Part shown: piece after piece, positions 27,942-38,466 of the stretch
How positions within the stretch are numbered: the first letter of the stretch is position 1
Layout: every line of letters begins with the position of its first letter
NCBI GenBank assembly: GCA_021299095.1
Contig: JAJTFW010000002.1
Coordinates: forward strand, 61,503-125,502
Length of the DNA: 64,000 nucleotides
Source of the DNA: Sphingobacteriales bacterium
Lineage (GTDB): Bacteria; Bacteroidota; Bacteroidia; AKYH767-A; OLB10
Direction: 5' to 3'
Translations under genes and position numbers: made by a program
The notes under the pieces: model-generated
The model's input: the letters and a program-made list of their open reading frames with translations, nothing else
Told to the model about the DNA's origin: nothing
Databases searched by the model: none

Positions 27942-28455
27942 AGTGCTCGGCGCGGTCGCGTATACGAAACTCAAAACGACCAGCCTGGCTTAACAGAATC
28001 AGCGCACTGGCGTAATCCATACGGTAACGGACAGAGGCTTCGATGTCGCGCGAATTTCCCTGCGGTTCGATGTACTGCATGCGCTGATTGAACTTAACTT
28101 GCACACTGTCAAAATAAACAAGTGTATCACAAGCAGGCGTCACTTCAACAACTTCAAGCCACAACTTCTTCGGACGGTAAGCGTTACCCGATTTCTCCTC
28201 ATAAGCCAGGTACAAATTGAAGTTATCGGCTCCGCAGGAGTTGTCGAATTCGTTTTCGCGGAAGCCTATATCACCATCGCCGTCACGAATGGTAAAAATG
28301 AAATCCACCGCAGTATCCCTGCCTGCGGCATCAGGATATTTGATGAATTGATCGAATGCAATCTCAGGTATCGGACTGATTAGCTCATCATCCTTGCATC
28401 CCGCTATGTAAAGCAGAAAAATCAAGCACACGGAACACGGAAGCAATCGCTGCAT
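27898..28455 (-). CDS. Hypothetical lipoprotein
   Basis: The protein has about 185 residues and a lipoprotein signal (MQRLLPCSVCLIFLLYIAGC). It contains FTIRDGDGDIGFRENE, an acidic motif I have seen in many Bacteroidota lipoproteins of unknown function, and an Ig-like beta-rich body ending FRIRDRAEHFSNSAYSDDLLLVR. The ATG at 28455 is preferred over a GTG at 28476. It lies 10 bases after the M16 peptidase stop, so it is likely co-transcribed. The 3' end overlaps the BtuG-like gene by 44 bases. Confidence 0.7.
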   Translation of the reverse strand: MQRLLPCSVCLIFLLYIAGCKDDELISPIPEIAFDQFIKYPDAAGRDTAVDFIFTIRDGDGDIGFRENEFDNSCGADNFNLYLAYEEKSGNAYRPKKLWLEVVEVTPACDTLVYFDSVQVKFNQRMQYIEPQGNSRDIEASVRYRMDYASALILLSQAGRFEFRIRDRAEHFSNSAYSDDLLLVR

Positions 28456-28465
28456 TGATGCGAAG

Positions 28466-29716
28466 TTAGGAAACACCCGCCGAAACCGCAGGGCGATAAA
28501 TCAGCTCTGAACGTCCGGCCGGATCAAGTATATCGCGTGCTACTGAACTCAATTGGGACGAATTTACAGACCGGATACGGTTAAACACCTCGTCTTGGGT
28601 CAAAACCCGACCCAGGTTTAACAGGCTTTTGGCCATGGAAAGCAATACACTGAGACGACTCTCCTGAGCAAGCCTGATTTGTCCGACGAGTTGTTCCTTG
28701 TACTGATTCAGCTGCCGCTCGGTAAGGGGTTTTCCGGTCAAGATATCCAGTTCTTTACCCAGCAGGGCCAACACGCGCTTGTAATTCCGTTCGTCTGTGG
28801 CAAAATAGATGTGAAAGATCCCGTTATCGGTGAACGTATGGTATCCCGACTCGATGGTATATGTATATCCGTAGCGCTCCCGAATACGCAGGTTCAAAAT
28901 GGAATTCATGCCAGGCCCACCCAATAGGTTATTCAATAACACAAGCGCATATCTATCCGGATGATGCAATCCATAAGCAGCACGTCCGCTAATGAAATGC
29001 ACCTGGCTAAGTGCTCTCGAGTCTTCTTTGGATACGGGCCGCGATTTCCGGGCTTTATGCCTGGGTGGACGGCCAGCACCGCTTCGTACTGCAGAAAAAT
29101 GACGTTCAACAACCCGAAGCACTTTATCCTCTGACTGGGAAGTGCTGATAGCTAATACCATGTTTCCGGCATGATAATGCTTCGCCGTAAACTCCTTTAA
29201 CTGCCGCTGTCGAAAAGAGCGTACTGACTGGTTCGTTCCCAGAATGGGATGGCCGAGCGGATGGCCAGCAAATACTAGGCCTTCAAAATCGTCGAAAATC
29301 TGCTCGTACGGCGTGTCCTGGTACGAATTGATTTCATCGATGATGACATCCTTTTCCTTGTCAATCTCGCGCACCGGAAAAACTGAATGAAAAGCGATGT
29401 CGGAGATCAACTCGAGGGCCCGCTCCAGGTGTTCATCCATCACAGATGCATGGAGGCAGGTTTCTTCCTTGGTGGTATATGCATTCAGTTCACCTCCGAC
29501 GGTTTCCAGGCGGTTGAGGATGTGATAAGCACGACGCTTTCGGGTACCTTTAAACAGGCAATGCTCAATAAAATGCGCCAGACCAGCCTCCTCCTCCTTC
29601 TCCTCTCGGGTCCCGGCCCCAATCAAGAGCCCACAATGAGAGACCTGGCTTTCAAGGGATTGAACGATTAACACCTGCAACCCGCATGGCAACCGATGGA
29701 TTTTCCACTGCTTCAT
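28466..29716 (-). CDS. M16 family zinc peptidase
   Basis: The 416-residue protein has the inverted zinc motif HFIEH (His48, Glu51, His52) and the third ligand Glu in the KDVIIDEINSYQDTPYEQ block. The second, inactive half ends with the Arg/Tyr region LRIRERYGYTYTIESGYHTF. M16 peptidases degrade short unfolded peptides inside a clamshell. No signal peptide is present with the start at the ATG at 29716 (MKQWKIHRLPCGLQV), so it is probably cytoplasmic. A perfect -7 box ends four bases before this ATG, which supports the start over upstream in-frame codons. Confidence 0.93.
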   Translation of the reverse strand: MKQWKIHRLPCGLQVLIVQSLESQVSHCGLLIGAGTREEKEEEAGLAHFIEHCLFKGTRKRRAYHILNRLETVGGELNAYTTKEETCLHASVMDEHLERALELISDIAFHSVFPVREIDKEKDVIIDEINSYQDTPYEQIFDDFEGLVFAGHPLGHPILGTNQSVRSFRQRQLKEFTAKHYHAGNMVLAISTSQSEDKVLRVVERHFSAVRSGAGRPPRHKARKSRPVSKEDSRALSQVHFISGRAAYGLHHPDRYALVLLNNLLGGPGMNSILNLRIRERYGYTYTIESGYHTFTDNGIFHIYFATDERNYKRVLALLGKELDILTGKPLTERQLNQYKEQLVGQIRLAQESRLSVLLSMAKSLLNLGRVLTQDEVFNRIRSVNSSQLSSVARDILDPAGRSELIYRPAVSAGVS

Positions 29717-29720
29717 GGAA

Positions 29721-29728
29721 CAAACATA
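29721..29728 (-). promoter_or_regulatory. -7 box placed for a leaderless mRNA (M16 peptidase)
   Basis: The minus strand reads TATGTTTG, a perfect TAnnTTTG match, followed by four bases (TTCC) and the ATG. Confidence 0.5.
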
Positions 29729-29785
29729 GCACGAAGAACCTTGGTAATCGACTAACCATTTGTCGAGCGGATTGTTTAAGGGTTG

Positions 29786-32170
29786 ATGCAAACACTACGC
29801 TCTTTCATACTAGTCGCTGTTCTGTTGATTTCAAAGGATGCAATGGCCCAGAAATGCAGGCTTTCAGGACGCATTTTCAGCAGTATCAACAACGAATCGG
29901 TATCCTATGCCGTAGCTGTATTGAAATCAGGAGGCCAAAATTATCCTGCCACATCCGATTCGGCTGGAAACTTCAGCATAGTGGTTCCAAAGCCCGGATT
30001 GTACGACCTTGAAGTCAATATGGCTGGATTCAAGCCTTTTTTTCAAGCCGAGACGGAATTGAAGCCCGATCGCATCGCTCAGATTGACATTCCGATGGAA
30101 CCAGATCTAAAATACATCGGAGAGGTCACTGTCACTGCTCAGCCGTTCATGCGAAAAGATGAAAGCCCGCTTTCCATGCGAAGTGTTGGTGTAGCTGAAA
30201 TCAAACGAAATCCCGGCGGAAACAGGGACATCTCCAAAGTGCTGCAAAGCCTACCTGGGGTAGCCTCACCGGCATCCTTCCGGAACGACCTCATTGTCCG
30301 GGGAGGTTCGCCCAACGAGAACCGGTTTTATCTGGATGGCATCGAAATTCCAAACATCAACCATTTTGCCACACAGGGCGCATCCGGCGGGCCGGTCGGT
30401 TTGCTCAACGTCGATTTCATCAATGAAGTGGACTTTTACTCGGGAGCTTTCCCGGCAAACAGGGGAAATGCCTTGTCTTCAGTCCTCGACATCCGTTTCA
30501 AGGAAGGCAGGGCTGATAAGACCGGGGTTTCGTTTGCCCTGGGAGCAACAGATCTTGCCACAACCATTGATGGTAGTATCGGAAAGCATTCGAACTTCAT
30601 TGCCTCCTACAGGCGCTCCTATTTGCAATTCCTATTCGCTGCCCTTGAACTGCCTTTTTTACCTACCTACAACGATTTCCAATTTAAATACAAATACAAG
30701 CCCGACAACAAACAGGAATTCAACTTCATTGGACTTGGCTCGTACGATCAATTCGCCTTGAATCGTGAAGCAAATGAAACTGAATCCCAGCAGTACATTC
30801 TCGGAAACATCCCAGAAAACTCGCAATGGAGCTACACGGTCGGTGCGAGTTACAAACGATACAGCGCCAATTCGTTCAGCACATTCGTCATGAGCAGGAA
30901 TCACCTGAACAATCAGGCGGTAAAATACTTCAACAACGATGAGTCAACAGACAATAATCTGATCCTGGACTATAATTCACAGGAAATTGAAAACAAATTC
31001 CGGTTTGAAAACACCCGCATCGTAGGGACCTGGAAGTTCAACATGGGAGTGAATGCCGAAGAAGCCACCTATACCAACACCACGTTCAACCTAATCCCGC
31101 TTGTTGGTGAAGTGAATTATGACTCCAGGATTGTGTTTTACAAATACGGATCCTTTGCGCAGCTAACCAAAACCTTTCCGGCCTCCGGTCTGGTAATCAG
31201 CGGGGGAGTACGGATGGACGCAAACACCTTCGGGGTGAACATGCGTGATCCGCTGGATCAATTGTCGCCACGAATTTCGATATCGAAATCCATCACCGAC
31301 CGTATCACCCTAAGTGCCAACACCGGCCGGTATTTCCAGCTTCCGGCATATACCATCCTGGGATTTAGACACAACGATGGAACTTTAGCCAACACCAACA
31401 TCAAATACATACGCGCTGACCATTATGTGGCAGGGGCTGAATACCTGACACGTAAAAACGGAAGGTTCAGTGTCGAGGTTTTTTACAAACAATACAACGA
31501 CTATCCATTCGGCCTTGACGACTCAGTCTCTATCGCCAACCTAGGCAGTGACTTCGGCGTAGTGGGGAATGAACCGGCCGATTCACGTTCCGAAGGCTTT
31601 TCCAGGGGAATCGAATTCCTGTTCCAGCAAAAACTCTATAAAGGGTTCTATGGCTTACTGGCCTATACATACGCAGAAAGCCGCTTTACAAACCTGGACG
31701 ATACATACCTGCCCTCCAGCTGGGACTTCCGGCACACCTTCAGCCTCACCACGGGCAAGACATTCGGAAAAAACTGGGAGACCGGCATCCGTTTCCGTTA
31801 CAACAGCGGAGCGCCATACACGCCCTACGATGTGGCCGAATCATCGCTAAAGGCCAATTGGGACTTGACCGGACAGGGACTTCGCGACAAGCAGGCCTTA
31901 AATACACTTCGTACAGGAGCATTCAGCCAGCTCGACTTCAGAATCGACAAGAAGTACTATTTCAAAGGATGGTCGCTCGATGTGTACTTTGATGTTCAAA
32001 ATCTGCTCAACACACCCACAGAACTGCAACCCTTTATAACGGTTGTGCGCGATCAAAACGGAAATCCACTGACCGATCCGCAGGACCCTTCACGCTACCT
32101 GACCAAGGAACTCGAAAACACCTCCAACACCAGCTTCATTCCGAGTATCGGCATCATTGTCGAGCTCTGA
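29786..32170 (+). CDS. TonB-dependent receptor
   Basis: The 794-residue outer-membrane receptor has a signal peptide (MQTLRSFILVAVLLISKDAMA). A carboxypeptidase-regulatory-like domain covers about 23-110. The plug (about 120-240) includes ISKVLQSLPGVASP, LIVRGGSPNENRFYLDGIEIP and FPANRGNALSSVLDIRF, and a large barrel follows. The YLDGIEIPNINHF pattern is typical of Bacteroidota receptors with a PEGA/CarbD N terminus. The substrate is unknown: no riboswitch, SusD partner or metal gene is adjacent. I chose the ATG at 29786 over a TTG one codon earlier. It is divergent from the M16 peptidase gene. Confidence 0.92.
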   Translation: MQTLRSFILVAVLLISKDAMAQKCRLSGRIFSSINNESVSYAVAVLKSGGQNYPATSDSAGNFSIVVPKPGLYDLEVNMAGFKPFFQAETELKPDRIAQIDIPMEPDLKYIGEVTVTAQPFMRKDESPLSMRSVGVAEIKRNPGGNRDISKVLQSLPGVASPASFRNDLIVRGGSPNENRFYLDGIEIPNINHFATQGASGGPVGLLNVDFINEVDFYSGAFPANRGNALSSVLDIRFKEGRADKTGVSFALGATDLATTIDGSIGKHSNFIASYRRSYLQFLFAALELPFLPTYNDFQFKYKYKPDNKQEFNFIGLGSYDQFALNREANETESQQYILGNIPENSQWSYTVGASYKRYSANSFSTFVMSRNHLNNQAVKYFNNDESTDNNLILDYNSQEIENKFRFENTRIVGTWKFNMGVNAEEATYTNTTFNLIPLVGEVNYDSRIVFYKYGSFAQLTKTFPASGLVISGGVRMDANTFGVNMRDPLDQLSPRISISKSITDRITLSANTGRYFQLPAYTILGFRHNDGTLANTNIKYIRADHYVAGAEYLTRKNGRFSVEVFYKQYNDYPFGLDDSVSIANLGSDFGVVGNEPADSRSEGFSRGIEFLFQQKLYKGFYGLLAYTYAESRFTNLDDTYLPSSWDFRHTFSLTTGKTFGKNWETGIRFRYNSGAPYTPYDVAESSLKANWDLTGQGLRDKQALNTLRTGAFSQLDFRIDKKYYFKGWSLDVYFDVQNLLNTPTELQPFITVVRDQNGNPLTDPQDPSRYLTKELENTSNTSFIPSIGIIVEL

Positions 32171-32181
32171 CCTTTACCGGA

Positions 32182-33555
32182 TCAGGCTTTAGACAATTCG
32201 GCGTACTGCTGGAAGAAGTAAGGAATGGTCTCGATGCCTTTCAGGAAGTTAAACACACCGAAGTGCTCGTTCGGACTGTGAATAAGATCACTATCGAGAC
32301 CAAAGCCCATTAACACACTCTTCAAACCGAGTTCCTTTTCAAAAAGGGCCACAATCGGAATACTACCACCGCCCCGTGTTGGTATCGGCTTCTTTCCAAA
32401 GGTCTTCTCCATGGCCATGCTAGCCGCTTTGAAAGCAACTGAATCCGTCGGGGTCACAACAGGCTCACCGCCATGGTGAGGAGTTACTTTCACCTTCACA
32501 CCCTCTGGTGCCATGCGCTCGAAGTGTTCAGCGAAAAGCCGCGTGATGGTCGCCGAATCCTGGTTGGGAACCAAACGCATCGAGCATTTCGCATACGCCT
32601 TGGATGGCAGTACCGTCTTGGCGCCTTCGCCTGTATAACCACCCCAAATGCCATTCATTTCAAATGTGGGACGTATACCTGTACGCTCGAGAGTAGTATA
32701 ACCCCTCTCTCCGTGCACATCATTTACATCCAGATCACGCTTGTACTCGTCAAGGCTGAACGGAGCCTTGTTGAGTTCTGCACGATCCGCTGAGCTTAAC
32801 GCCACGACATCATCGTAAAATCCGGGAATGGTGATGTGATTGTTTTCATCCTTCATTTTTGCAATCATCTCGCACAGAATACTGATCGGATTGGCAACCG
32901 CTCCACCGTAAACGCCGCTATGAAGATCACGATTGGGACCCGTTACCTCGACTTCAACATAGGAAAGACCACGCAGACCAACATCAATACTTGGAATATC
33001 ATTGGCGATAATGGATGTATCAGAAATCAGGATCACATCGCCCTTTAGTCGCTCCTTGTTGGCCCTGATCCAATCACCGAGGTGGGATGAGCCTACCTCC
33101 TCCTCACCCTCAATCATAAACTTCACGTTGCAAGGCAAAAGATTATTGCGCATCATGAATTCAAACGCCTTCACATGCATGAACACTTGACCTTTGTCAT
33201 CACATGCCCCGCGGGCGACAATCAGTCCATCCTTGATTACGGGCTCAAAAGGTGGCGAATCCCACAACTCGAGGGGATCAGCTGGTTGCACATCGTAGTG
33301 TCCATAAACCAACACGGTCGGCAAAGAAGCATTGATGATCTTCTCGGCATAGACAATTGGATGGCCCGGTGTCGGACAGATTTCAACATGATCTGCTCCG
33401 GCAGCCACCAAGCTATCGCGAACGAAAGCCGCAGTTCTGGCAACATCTTCCTTGTACCTTGAGTCGGCACTCACAGAAGGGATGCGTAAAAAATCACACA
33501 GTTCGGAAAGAAAGCGATCCTTGTGTTCGTTTATGTAAGACTGAATTTGATCCAT
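32182..33555 (-). CDS. M20 family dipeptidase
   Basis: The 457-residue protein is a dizinc peptidase of the CNDP/carnosinase-like M20 group. Zinc ligands and catalytic residues are in YGHYDVQPADP (His86, Asp88), RGACDDKGQ (bridging Asp119) and IEGEEEVGSSHLG (Glu151-Glu152). The C-terminal DLIHSPNEHFG adds the last His. The lid domain carries DLHSGVYGGAVANP. It probably cleaves dipeptides in the cytoplasm. The start is the ATG at 33555 (MDQIQSYINEHKDRFL), and a perfect -7 box lies 21 bases upstream. The upstream open frame to 33705 has no protein-like character. Confidence 0.94.
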   Translation of the reverse strand: MDQIQSYINEHKDRFLSELCDFLRIPSVSADSRYKEDVARTAAFVRDSLVAAGADHVEICPTPGHPIVYAEKIINASLPTVLVYGHYDVQPADPLELWDSPPFEPVIKDGLIVARGACDDKGQVFMHVKAFEFMMRNNLLPCNVKFMIEGEEEVGSSHLGDWIRANKERLKGDVILISDTSIIANDIPSIDVGLRGLSYVEVEVTGPNRDLHSGVYGGAVANPISILCEMIAKMKDENNHITIPGFYDDVVALSSADRAELNKAPFSLDEYKRDLDVNDVHGERGYTTLERTGIRPTFEMNGIWGGYTGEGAKTVLPSKAYAKCSMRLVPNQDSATITRLFAEHFERMAPEGVKVKVTPHHGGEPVVTPTDSVAFKAASMAMEKTFGKKPIPTRGGGSIPIVALFEKELGLKSVLMGFGLDSDLIHSPNEHFGVFNFLKGIETIPYFFQQYAELSKA

Positions 33556-33576
33556 AAATCCTTGTATTAGACTGCG

Positions 33577-33584
33577 CAAAGGTA
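33577..33584 (-). promoter_or_regulatory. -7 box of the M20 dipeptidase gene
   Basis: The minus strand reads TACCTTTG, a perfect TAnnTTTG match, 21 bases before the ATG at 33555. Confidence 0.5.
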
Positions 33585-33685
33585 GCGCTTCACACCGCCC
33601 GCAAAGATTGGATTTCTGCATCTGGCTTGTTGATAATTCCAGTACAGTCCATACGAATCGGGCTGATGCCCCCGTTCCATCAATG

Positions 33686-33693
33686 TATTTTTG
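33686..33693 (+). promoter_or_regulatory. -7 box of the TPR/outer-membrane barrel transcript
   Basis: TATTTTTG is a perfect TAnnTTTG match, 23 bases before the ATG at 33717. Confidence 0.5.
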
Positions 33694-33716
33694 AAATGAG
33701 TGCACTAAGCTGATTC

Positions 33717-36703
33717 ATGAAAAAAAAGATCTTTAAACTGCTGATTTACAGCGCCATACTCTTGCCTTTCGCAGTAAACGCGCAATTGACGGACGCCTAT
33801 ACTGAAGCCGACAGGCCCTACAAAGATGCATGGGAGCTCTACCTGAAGGAAAAATTCGGTGCAGCACGACGCGGATTCGAAGCGTATTTGGGTACCGGAA
33901 AAGGGGGTGAAAACTTCAAGCAGAAAGCACGAAAGCACCACTGGCCTGGTTCTATCTTGGCCGTCATCATTATCGGAATAAGCGATACACCAAGGCGCTC
34001 CCGGCCCTGGAAAAGGCCGACATCTATTACTTATCGGGCGACGAGGTACCCGAATATTATTTCAAACTTGGTTACTGCCAGTTCAACAAGGGCGATAACG
34101 AAAAGGCCCTGAAAAATTTCAAGGAGATCAGTGGCGTAGAATCAAAATATCAGACTGCTGCCATTTACTATTCGGGTCACATTGCATATTCGTCCGGAAA
34201 TTACAAGACTGCCCTAGAACTTTTTTCTCGCCTCGATTCCTCGGCCACATTCGGACCTCTTGTCCCCTATTACATCACACAGATGCATTTCGACCAGGGC
34301 AAATACAAAGAGGTCATCGCTTATGCAGTGCCTGTATTAAAAGAAAAAAGTCCGCAAAATAATGTGGAAATCATGCGCATCGTAGCCGAGTCATATTACC
34401 GTACTGGCGACTACCGCAATGCGCTCGTTTATTTTGACGGCTTTCGACAAGGCACTCCATACTTGAGCCGCGACGACCAATACAGTATAGCCTTTTGCGA
34501 GTACAAATCCGGTAATCCGAAAAACGCCATTGCCTATTTCGAAAAAGTGATGGGGCCACAAGATTCGTTGGAACAGAATGCCTGGTACCATCTTGGCGAC
34601 TGCTATCTACGGACAGATGATAAAAAAGCAGCGCGCAACGCATTTCAGCTAGCATCAAAGCTCGATCATAGCCCAGCCATCCGTGAAAAATCACTTTTCA
34701 CCTTCGCCAAACTCAGCTATGAATTGAAATTACCGGGAGCACTTACTGCATTCAGGGAACTTCTAGAGAAATATCCAAATTCATCCTTAACAGACGAATC
34801 GAATGAACTGCTGGCCGAGTTATACCTCAGCACCCGAAATTATAAAGATGCCTTTGCGGCGCTGGATAAGATTAAAAACAAATCAACGCGAAGCCTCAGC
34901 GCTTATCAAAAAGTAGCTTACTACCGCGGGATCGAACTGTTCAACGATGGATCATATGACAAATCGGTCGGAATGTTCGAAAAGGCGATTGTAAACGACG
35001 TGGACCCTATGTTGAAGGCACGCGCAATTTATTGGAAAGCAGAAGTGCTTTACCGCCAGGAAAAATTCGAAGCGGCAACAAAGCAATACCGTAGCTTCAT
35101 TTTTAATCCGGGATCTGTAAATACCGATCTGTATCAGCCGGGACATTACAACCTCGGATATTGCTACTTCAAGCTGGGCAATTACAGTGAAGCACAATCG
35201 TGGTTCAGGAAATTCATAAATGCCAAGCCAGAACCTACAGCCGCCATGCGGAACGATGCATTGTTGCGCACAGCCGATTGTCAATACGCCTTGCGCGATT
35301 TCGGTAATGCCATGCGTTATTATGAAGAAGCCATTTCCAACAAGGCCAGCTCAGCCGATTATGCCTTGTTTCAGAAAGGGATGATTCAGGGACTGCAGGG
35401 AGAACACCAATCCAAATCCTCCACCCTGACGAGTCTCATTAGTGGATATCCGAAATCAAAATTCAGAGGAGACGCACTCTTTGAGCGGGGTCGTGCAAGG
35501 ATGACACTGGCCGACAATGAGAAGGCCCGACAAGATTTCAACGCCCTGCTGCGTGAATATCCAAACCATGCATACGCTCGTAAAGCGAAGCTGAGCAATG
35601 GACTGATGTATTACAACGACAAGCAAGACGATGAAGCCCTTCGTGAGTTCAAGCAACTCATCGGACAGTATCCGGGCACTCCCGAAGCGACAGAAGCACT
35701 TGCCGCCGTAAAAAACATCTACATTGGAAATGGCAAACCCAATGACTACTTTGACTTTGTTCGCGGAATTCCCAATGCGCAAGTGAGTGCAGGTGCACAG
35801 GACTCCATCACCTACGAGGCCGCCGAACAACGCTATCTGAAAGGCGACCTGACCAATGCAGGTAGTGATTTTTCAAATTACCTGAAGCAATTTCCGCAGG
35901 GAGCATACAAGCTTAACGCCACGTTTTACCGAGCAGAATGCTTGTACAAGGGCAATTCCTTTGCGGATGCACTTACAGGTTATGAGGAAATCGTTGCTGC
36001 ACCAGCCAATATTTTCACAGAGAAGTCGCTCTCAAAAGCTGGACAGATCCGATTGGGAGAAAAGCAATATGACAAGGCTATCGCACACTTTCAGCGACTT
36101 GAACAGATTGCCGAGTTGCGCGACAACATACTGGTCGCTCAAACGGGCCTGATGCGCTCATACCACGCAACAGCGCAGCACGAGCAAGCCATCGTGTATG
36201 CACAAAAACTGTATGAATCCGAGAAAGCGAATCCAGAAACAGTGACCGAGGCCCACTTGATTCACGCCCGATCGGCACTGGCCCTGAACGATTTGACAAC
36301 TGCAAAAAGAGAGTTCTCGCAGATCAGTAAAAACCAGGGGCAAGCTGGCGCAGAATCAAAGTACCAAATTGCCTACATCGATTTCCGCATGGGCAATTTC
36401 AAAGCCTCCCAGAACAAGTGCTACGATGTAGCGAACTCGGTCCCTTCATACGACTTCTGGATTGGCAAAAGCTTCATCCTACTGGCTGACAATTACATTG
36501 CACTGAAAGACACCTTCCAGGCAAAGGCAACACTACAGAGCATCCTGGAGAATTACGAAAAAGACCCATCTGACCCCGAAGACATTCGGGCTCTGGCGCA
36601 GGAAAAATTCGATGCCATCCTTAAAAAGGAAGAAGAGAGTCAACCCAAACCGGAAAACAAACCTGAACCCGAAACGGACTTAAACAAAGAGTCTGACAAG
36701 TAA
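33717..36703 (+). pseudogene. Large exported TPR protein gene, interrupted by one frameshift
   Basis: Two frames together encode one protein of about 995 residues. Frame one gives a signal peptide and first repeat (MKKKIFKLLIYSAILLPFAVNA ... FGAARRGFEAYLGTGKGG) up to about 33931, then turns to nonsense and stops at 34112. From about 33932 a different frame reads KAPLAWFYLGRHHYRNKRYTKALPALEKADIYYL and continues without a stop to 36703, with many TPR repeats and an acidic/Pro-rich tail. One base appears to be missing near 33928-33932. A sequencing error and a real lesion are both possible. Intact homologues in Bacteroidota are about 1000 residues. It is followed after 12 bases by its usual outer-membrane partner. 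Confidence 0.82.
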
Positions 36704-36715
36704 TACCTACAGGCC

Positions 36716-38404
36716 ATGAAGAACAAAACTAAACTCCTGATCTCTGCAGGCATACTCCTGAGTTCAAGCTGCATTCCTGTTTTAGCACAGCAAACCGGCG
36801 GGGGTAAAACAGGTCAACTTGGCAACGAAGACATTGATATTGTCAAGGAATATCAACCGGTTGTCAACGATGCGTTCAAAATCAATCTGCAGCCGGATCA
36901 GGACACGCTGAGTACCGGTACCGGACAAGCGCTCAAGTACGCTGTTGATCCGATTCAGGCAAAATCACAGTACAACACCTCGCCTATCAAACCTGTACGG
37001 ATCAAAGACGATTCCATCCGAAAACTGTACAAGGGCTGGGTGAAAGCGGGATACGGTTTGGAAAACATGCCGCTGCTGGATGCATCCTTTAACAGCATTC
37101 GTTCAAAGAATTACGATGCCGGAATCAGCCTTAAGCATCTGTCCGCCTCGGGAAACATCAAAGACTACGGATTTCCTGGCAATAGCCGCTCTACCGCCGA
37201 TTTGTATGGCACCCGTTACTTCGAACGCTTCAGCCTTGGTGCCCATGCGGGATTTCAGGCCGACAAAGTACATTATTATGGATTCCTGACTCCGCCCGAG
37301 CTTTTCAGCAAAGCGGAAACCAAGCATACCATGAATAAAGTATTTGGTGGATTGGCAATCCGGGGCATTCAGCGTGATGATGACCGCTGGCAGTATAAAG
37401 GAGCCCTTGATTTTTATTCTTTCGGGGACAACTTCGATAGCCGCGAGAACGACATTCAACTCAGTGGGAAGTTGAGCAAGTCCATGAACAATTCGGCTTT
37501 CGAACTTGACCTTGCAGGGCAGTTCGGCGAAATCAAGCAGGAACAGTTTTCGTTTGGCAGATCCATCATTCGCTTCAACCCACGCTTTATCATCAAGCGA
37601 GACCTGCTTACGCTGACGGTCGGCGGGCGCGTTGCGGTGGAAACCAACAACAACGATAGCGAATACCGGATCTATCCGGAAGCACAGGCAGAATATAGGA
37701 TCATTGCCGATGCCGTGAGGGTTTATGGCGGAATGTATGGAGATCTGCAACGCAACGATTTAAGTCAATTCGCTCAGGAAAATCCGTTCTTCGGCAATTT
37801 TGTTCCACTCGTAAATACCAACGACAAACTCGTGCTGAAAGCCGGAACAGCAATCCGAATGGAACACGATCTCATGTTCACTGCGGAAGCCCGGTTCAGA
37901 AGATCACGGCATTTACCCTTCTTCTACAACACCTGGAATGCGGATTTCCCGAACACATTCACTGTCCAATACGACAACGGCGAAGTGTTCACCTTGCATT
38001 CGAGCATCGAATACAAACGAACGGAAAAATCATCCCTTTCAGCCAGTGTTGAATACAATCGATACAGTCTCGATGAACTTGAAAAGCCATTTTATGCGCC
38101 AAGGCTTCGTGCCGGGCTGAATGGCCATTACAAGATTGGAGAAAAAATACTCGTCAAGGCAGATGTATTTCTGAACAACGGGATGGATGGATTGTCGTAT
38201 ACGAAGAAAGATTCACTTGTGGTTAGCAACGTGACTGAACTCAAGGGCTGGGTGGATTTCAACCTGAGCGTTGACTACCGTTACAGTAAGCAGCTATCGG
38301 CATGGATTAGCATGAACAACGTCGGTTTCAGCCGATATTTTCGCTGGTACGATTACCCAAGCTACCGATTCCTTGGTATGGCGGGGGTCAGCTACTCATT
38401 TTGA
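36716..38404 (+). CDS. Outer-membrane beta-barrel protein (TonB-dependent receptor-like, no plug)
   Basis: The 562-residue protein has a signal peptide (ISAGILLSSSCIPVLA). A conserved segment follows, GNEDIDIVKEYQPVVNDAFKI (about 37-57). The rest is a barrel of amphipathic strands ending in a terminal aromatic (RFLGMAGVSYSF). It lacks a plug domain, so it is not a normal TonB-dependent receptor. In Bacteroidota such barrels often sit beside a ~1000-residue TPR protein, as here with a 12-base gap, suggesting a joint envelope complex. The function is unknown. It ends at a strong terminator. Confidence 0.85.
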   Translation: MKNKTKLLISAGILLSSSCIPVLAQQTGGGKTGQLGNEDIDIVKEYQPVVNDAFKINLQPDQDTLSTGTGQALKYAVDPIQAKSQYNTSPIKPVRIKDDSIRKLYKGWVKAGYGLENMPLLDASFNSIRSKNYDAGISLKHLSASGNIKDYGFPGNSRSTADLYGTRYFERFSLGAHAGFQADKVHYYGFLTPPELFSKAETKHTMNKVFGGLAIRGIQRDDDRWQYKGALDFYSFGDNFDSRENDIQLSGKLSKSMNNSAFELDLAGQFGEIKQEQFSFGRSIIRFNPRFIIKRDLLTLTVGGRVAVETNNNDSEYRIYPEAQAEYRIIADAVRVYGGMYGDLQRNDLSQFAQENPFFGNFVPLVNTNDKLVLKAGTAIRMEHDLMFTAEARFRRSRHLPFFYNTWNADFPNTFTVQYDNGEVFTLHSSIEYKRTEKSSLSASVEYNRYSLDELEKPFYAPRLRAGLNGHYKIGEKILVKADVFLNNGMDGLSYTKKDSLVVSNVTELKGWVDFNLSVDYRYSKQLSAWISMNNVGFSRYFRWYDYPSYRFLGMAGVSYSF

Positions 38405-38417
38405 TTTTACCACTACG

Positions 38418-38449
38418 AAAAACGCCGCCGGAAATCCGGCGGCGTTTTT
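38418..38449. terminator. Bidirectional terminator
   Basis: AAAAACGCCGCCGGA and TCCGGCGGCGTTTTT form a perfect 15-bp stem around AA. It lies between the converging barrel gene and the acyl-CoA dehydrogenase gene. Confidence 0.95.
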
Positions 38450-38466
38450 CATTGAGTCTACGTTAA

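Noticed and set aside
34283-36703. Separate TPR gene starting at the ATG at 34283
   Set aside because: Good TPR sequence continues in the same frame upstream to about 33932, so this ATG is internal to the frameshifted gene.
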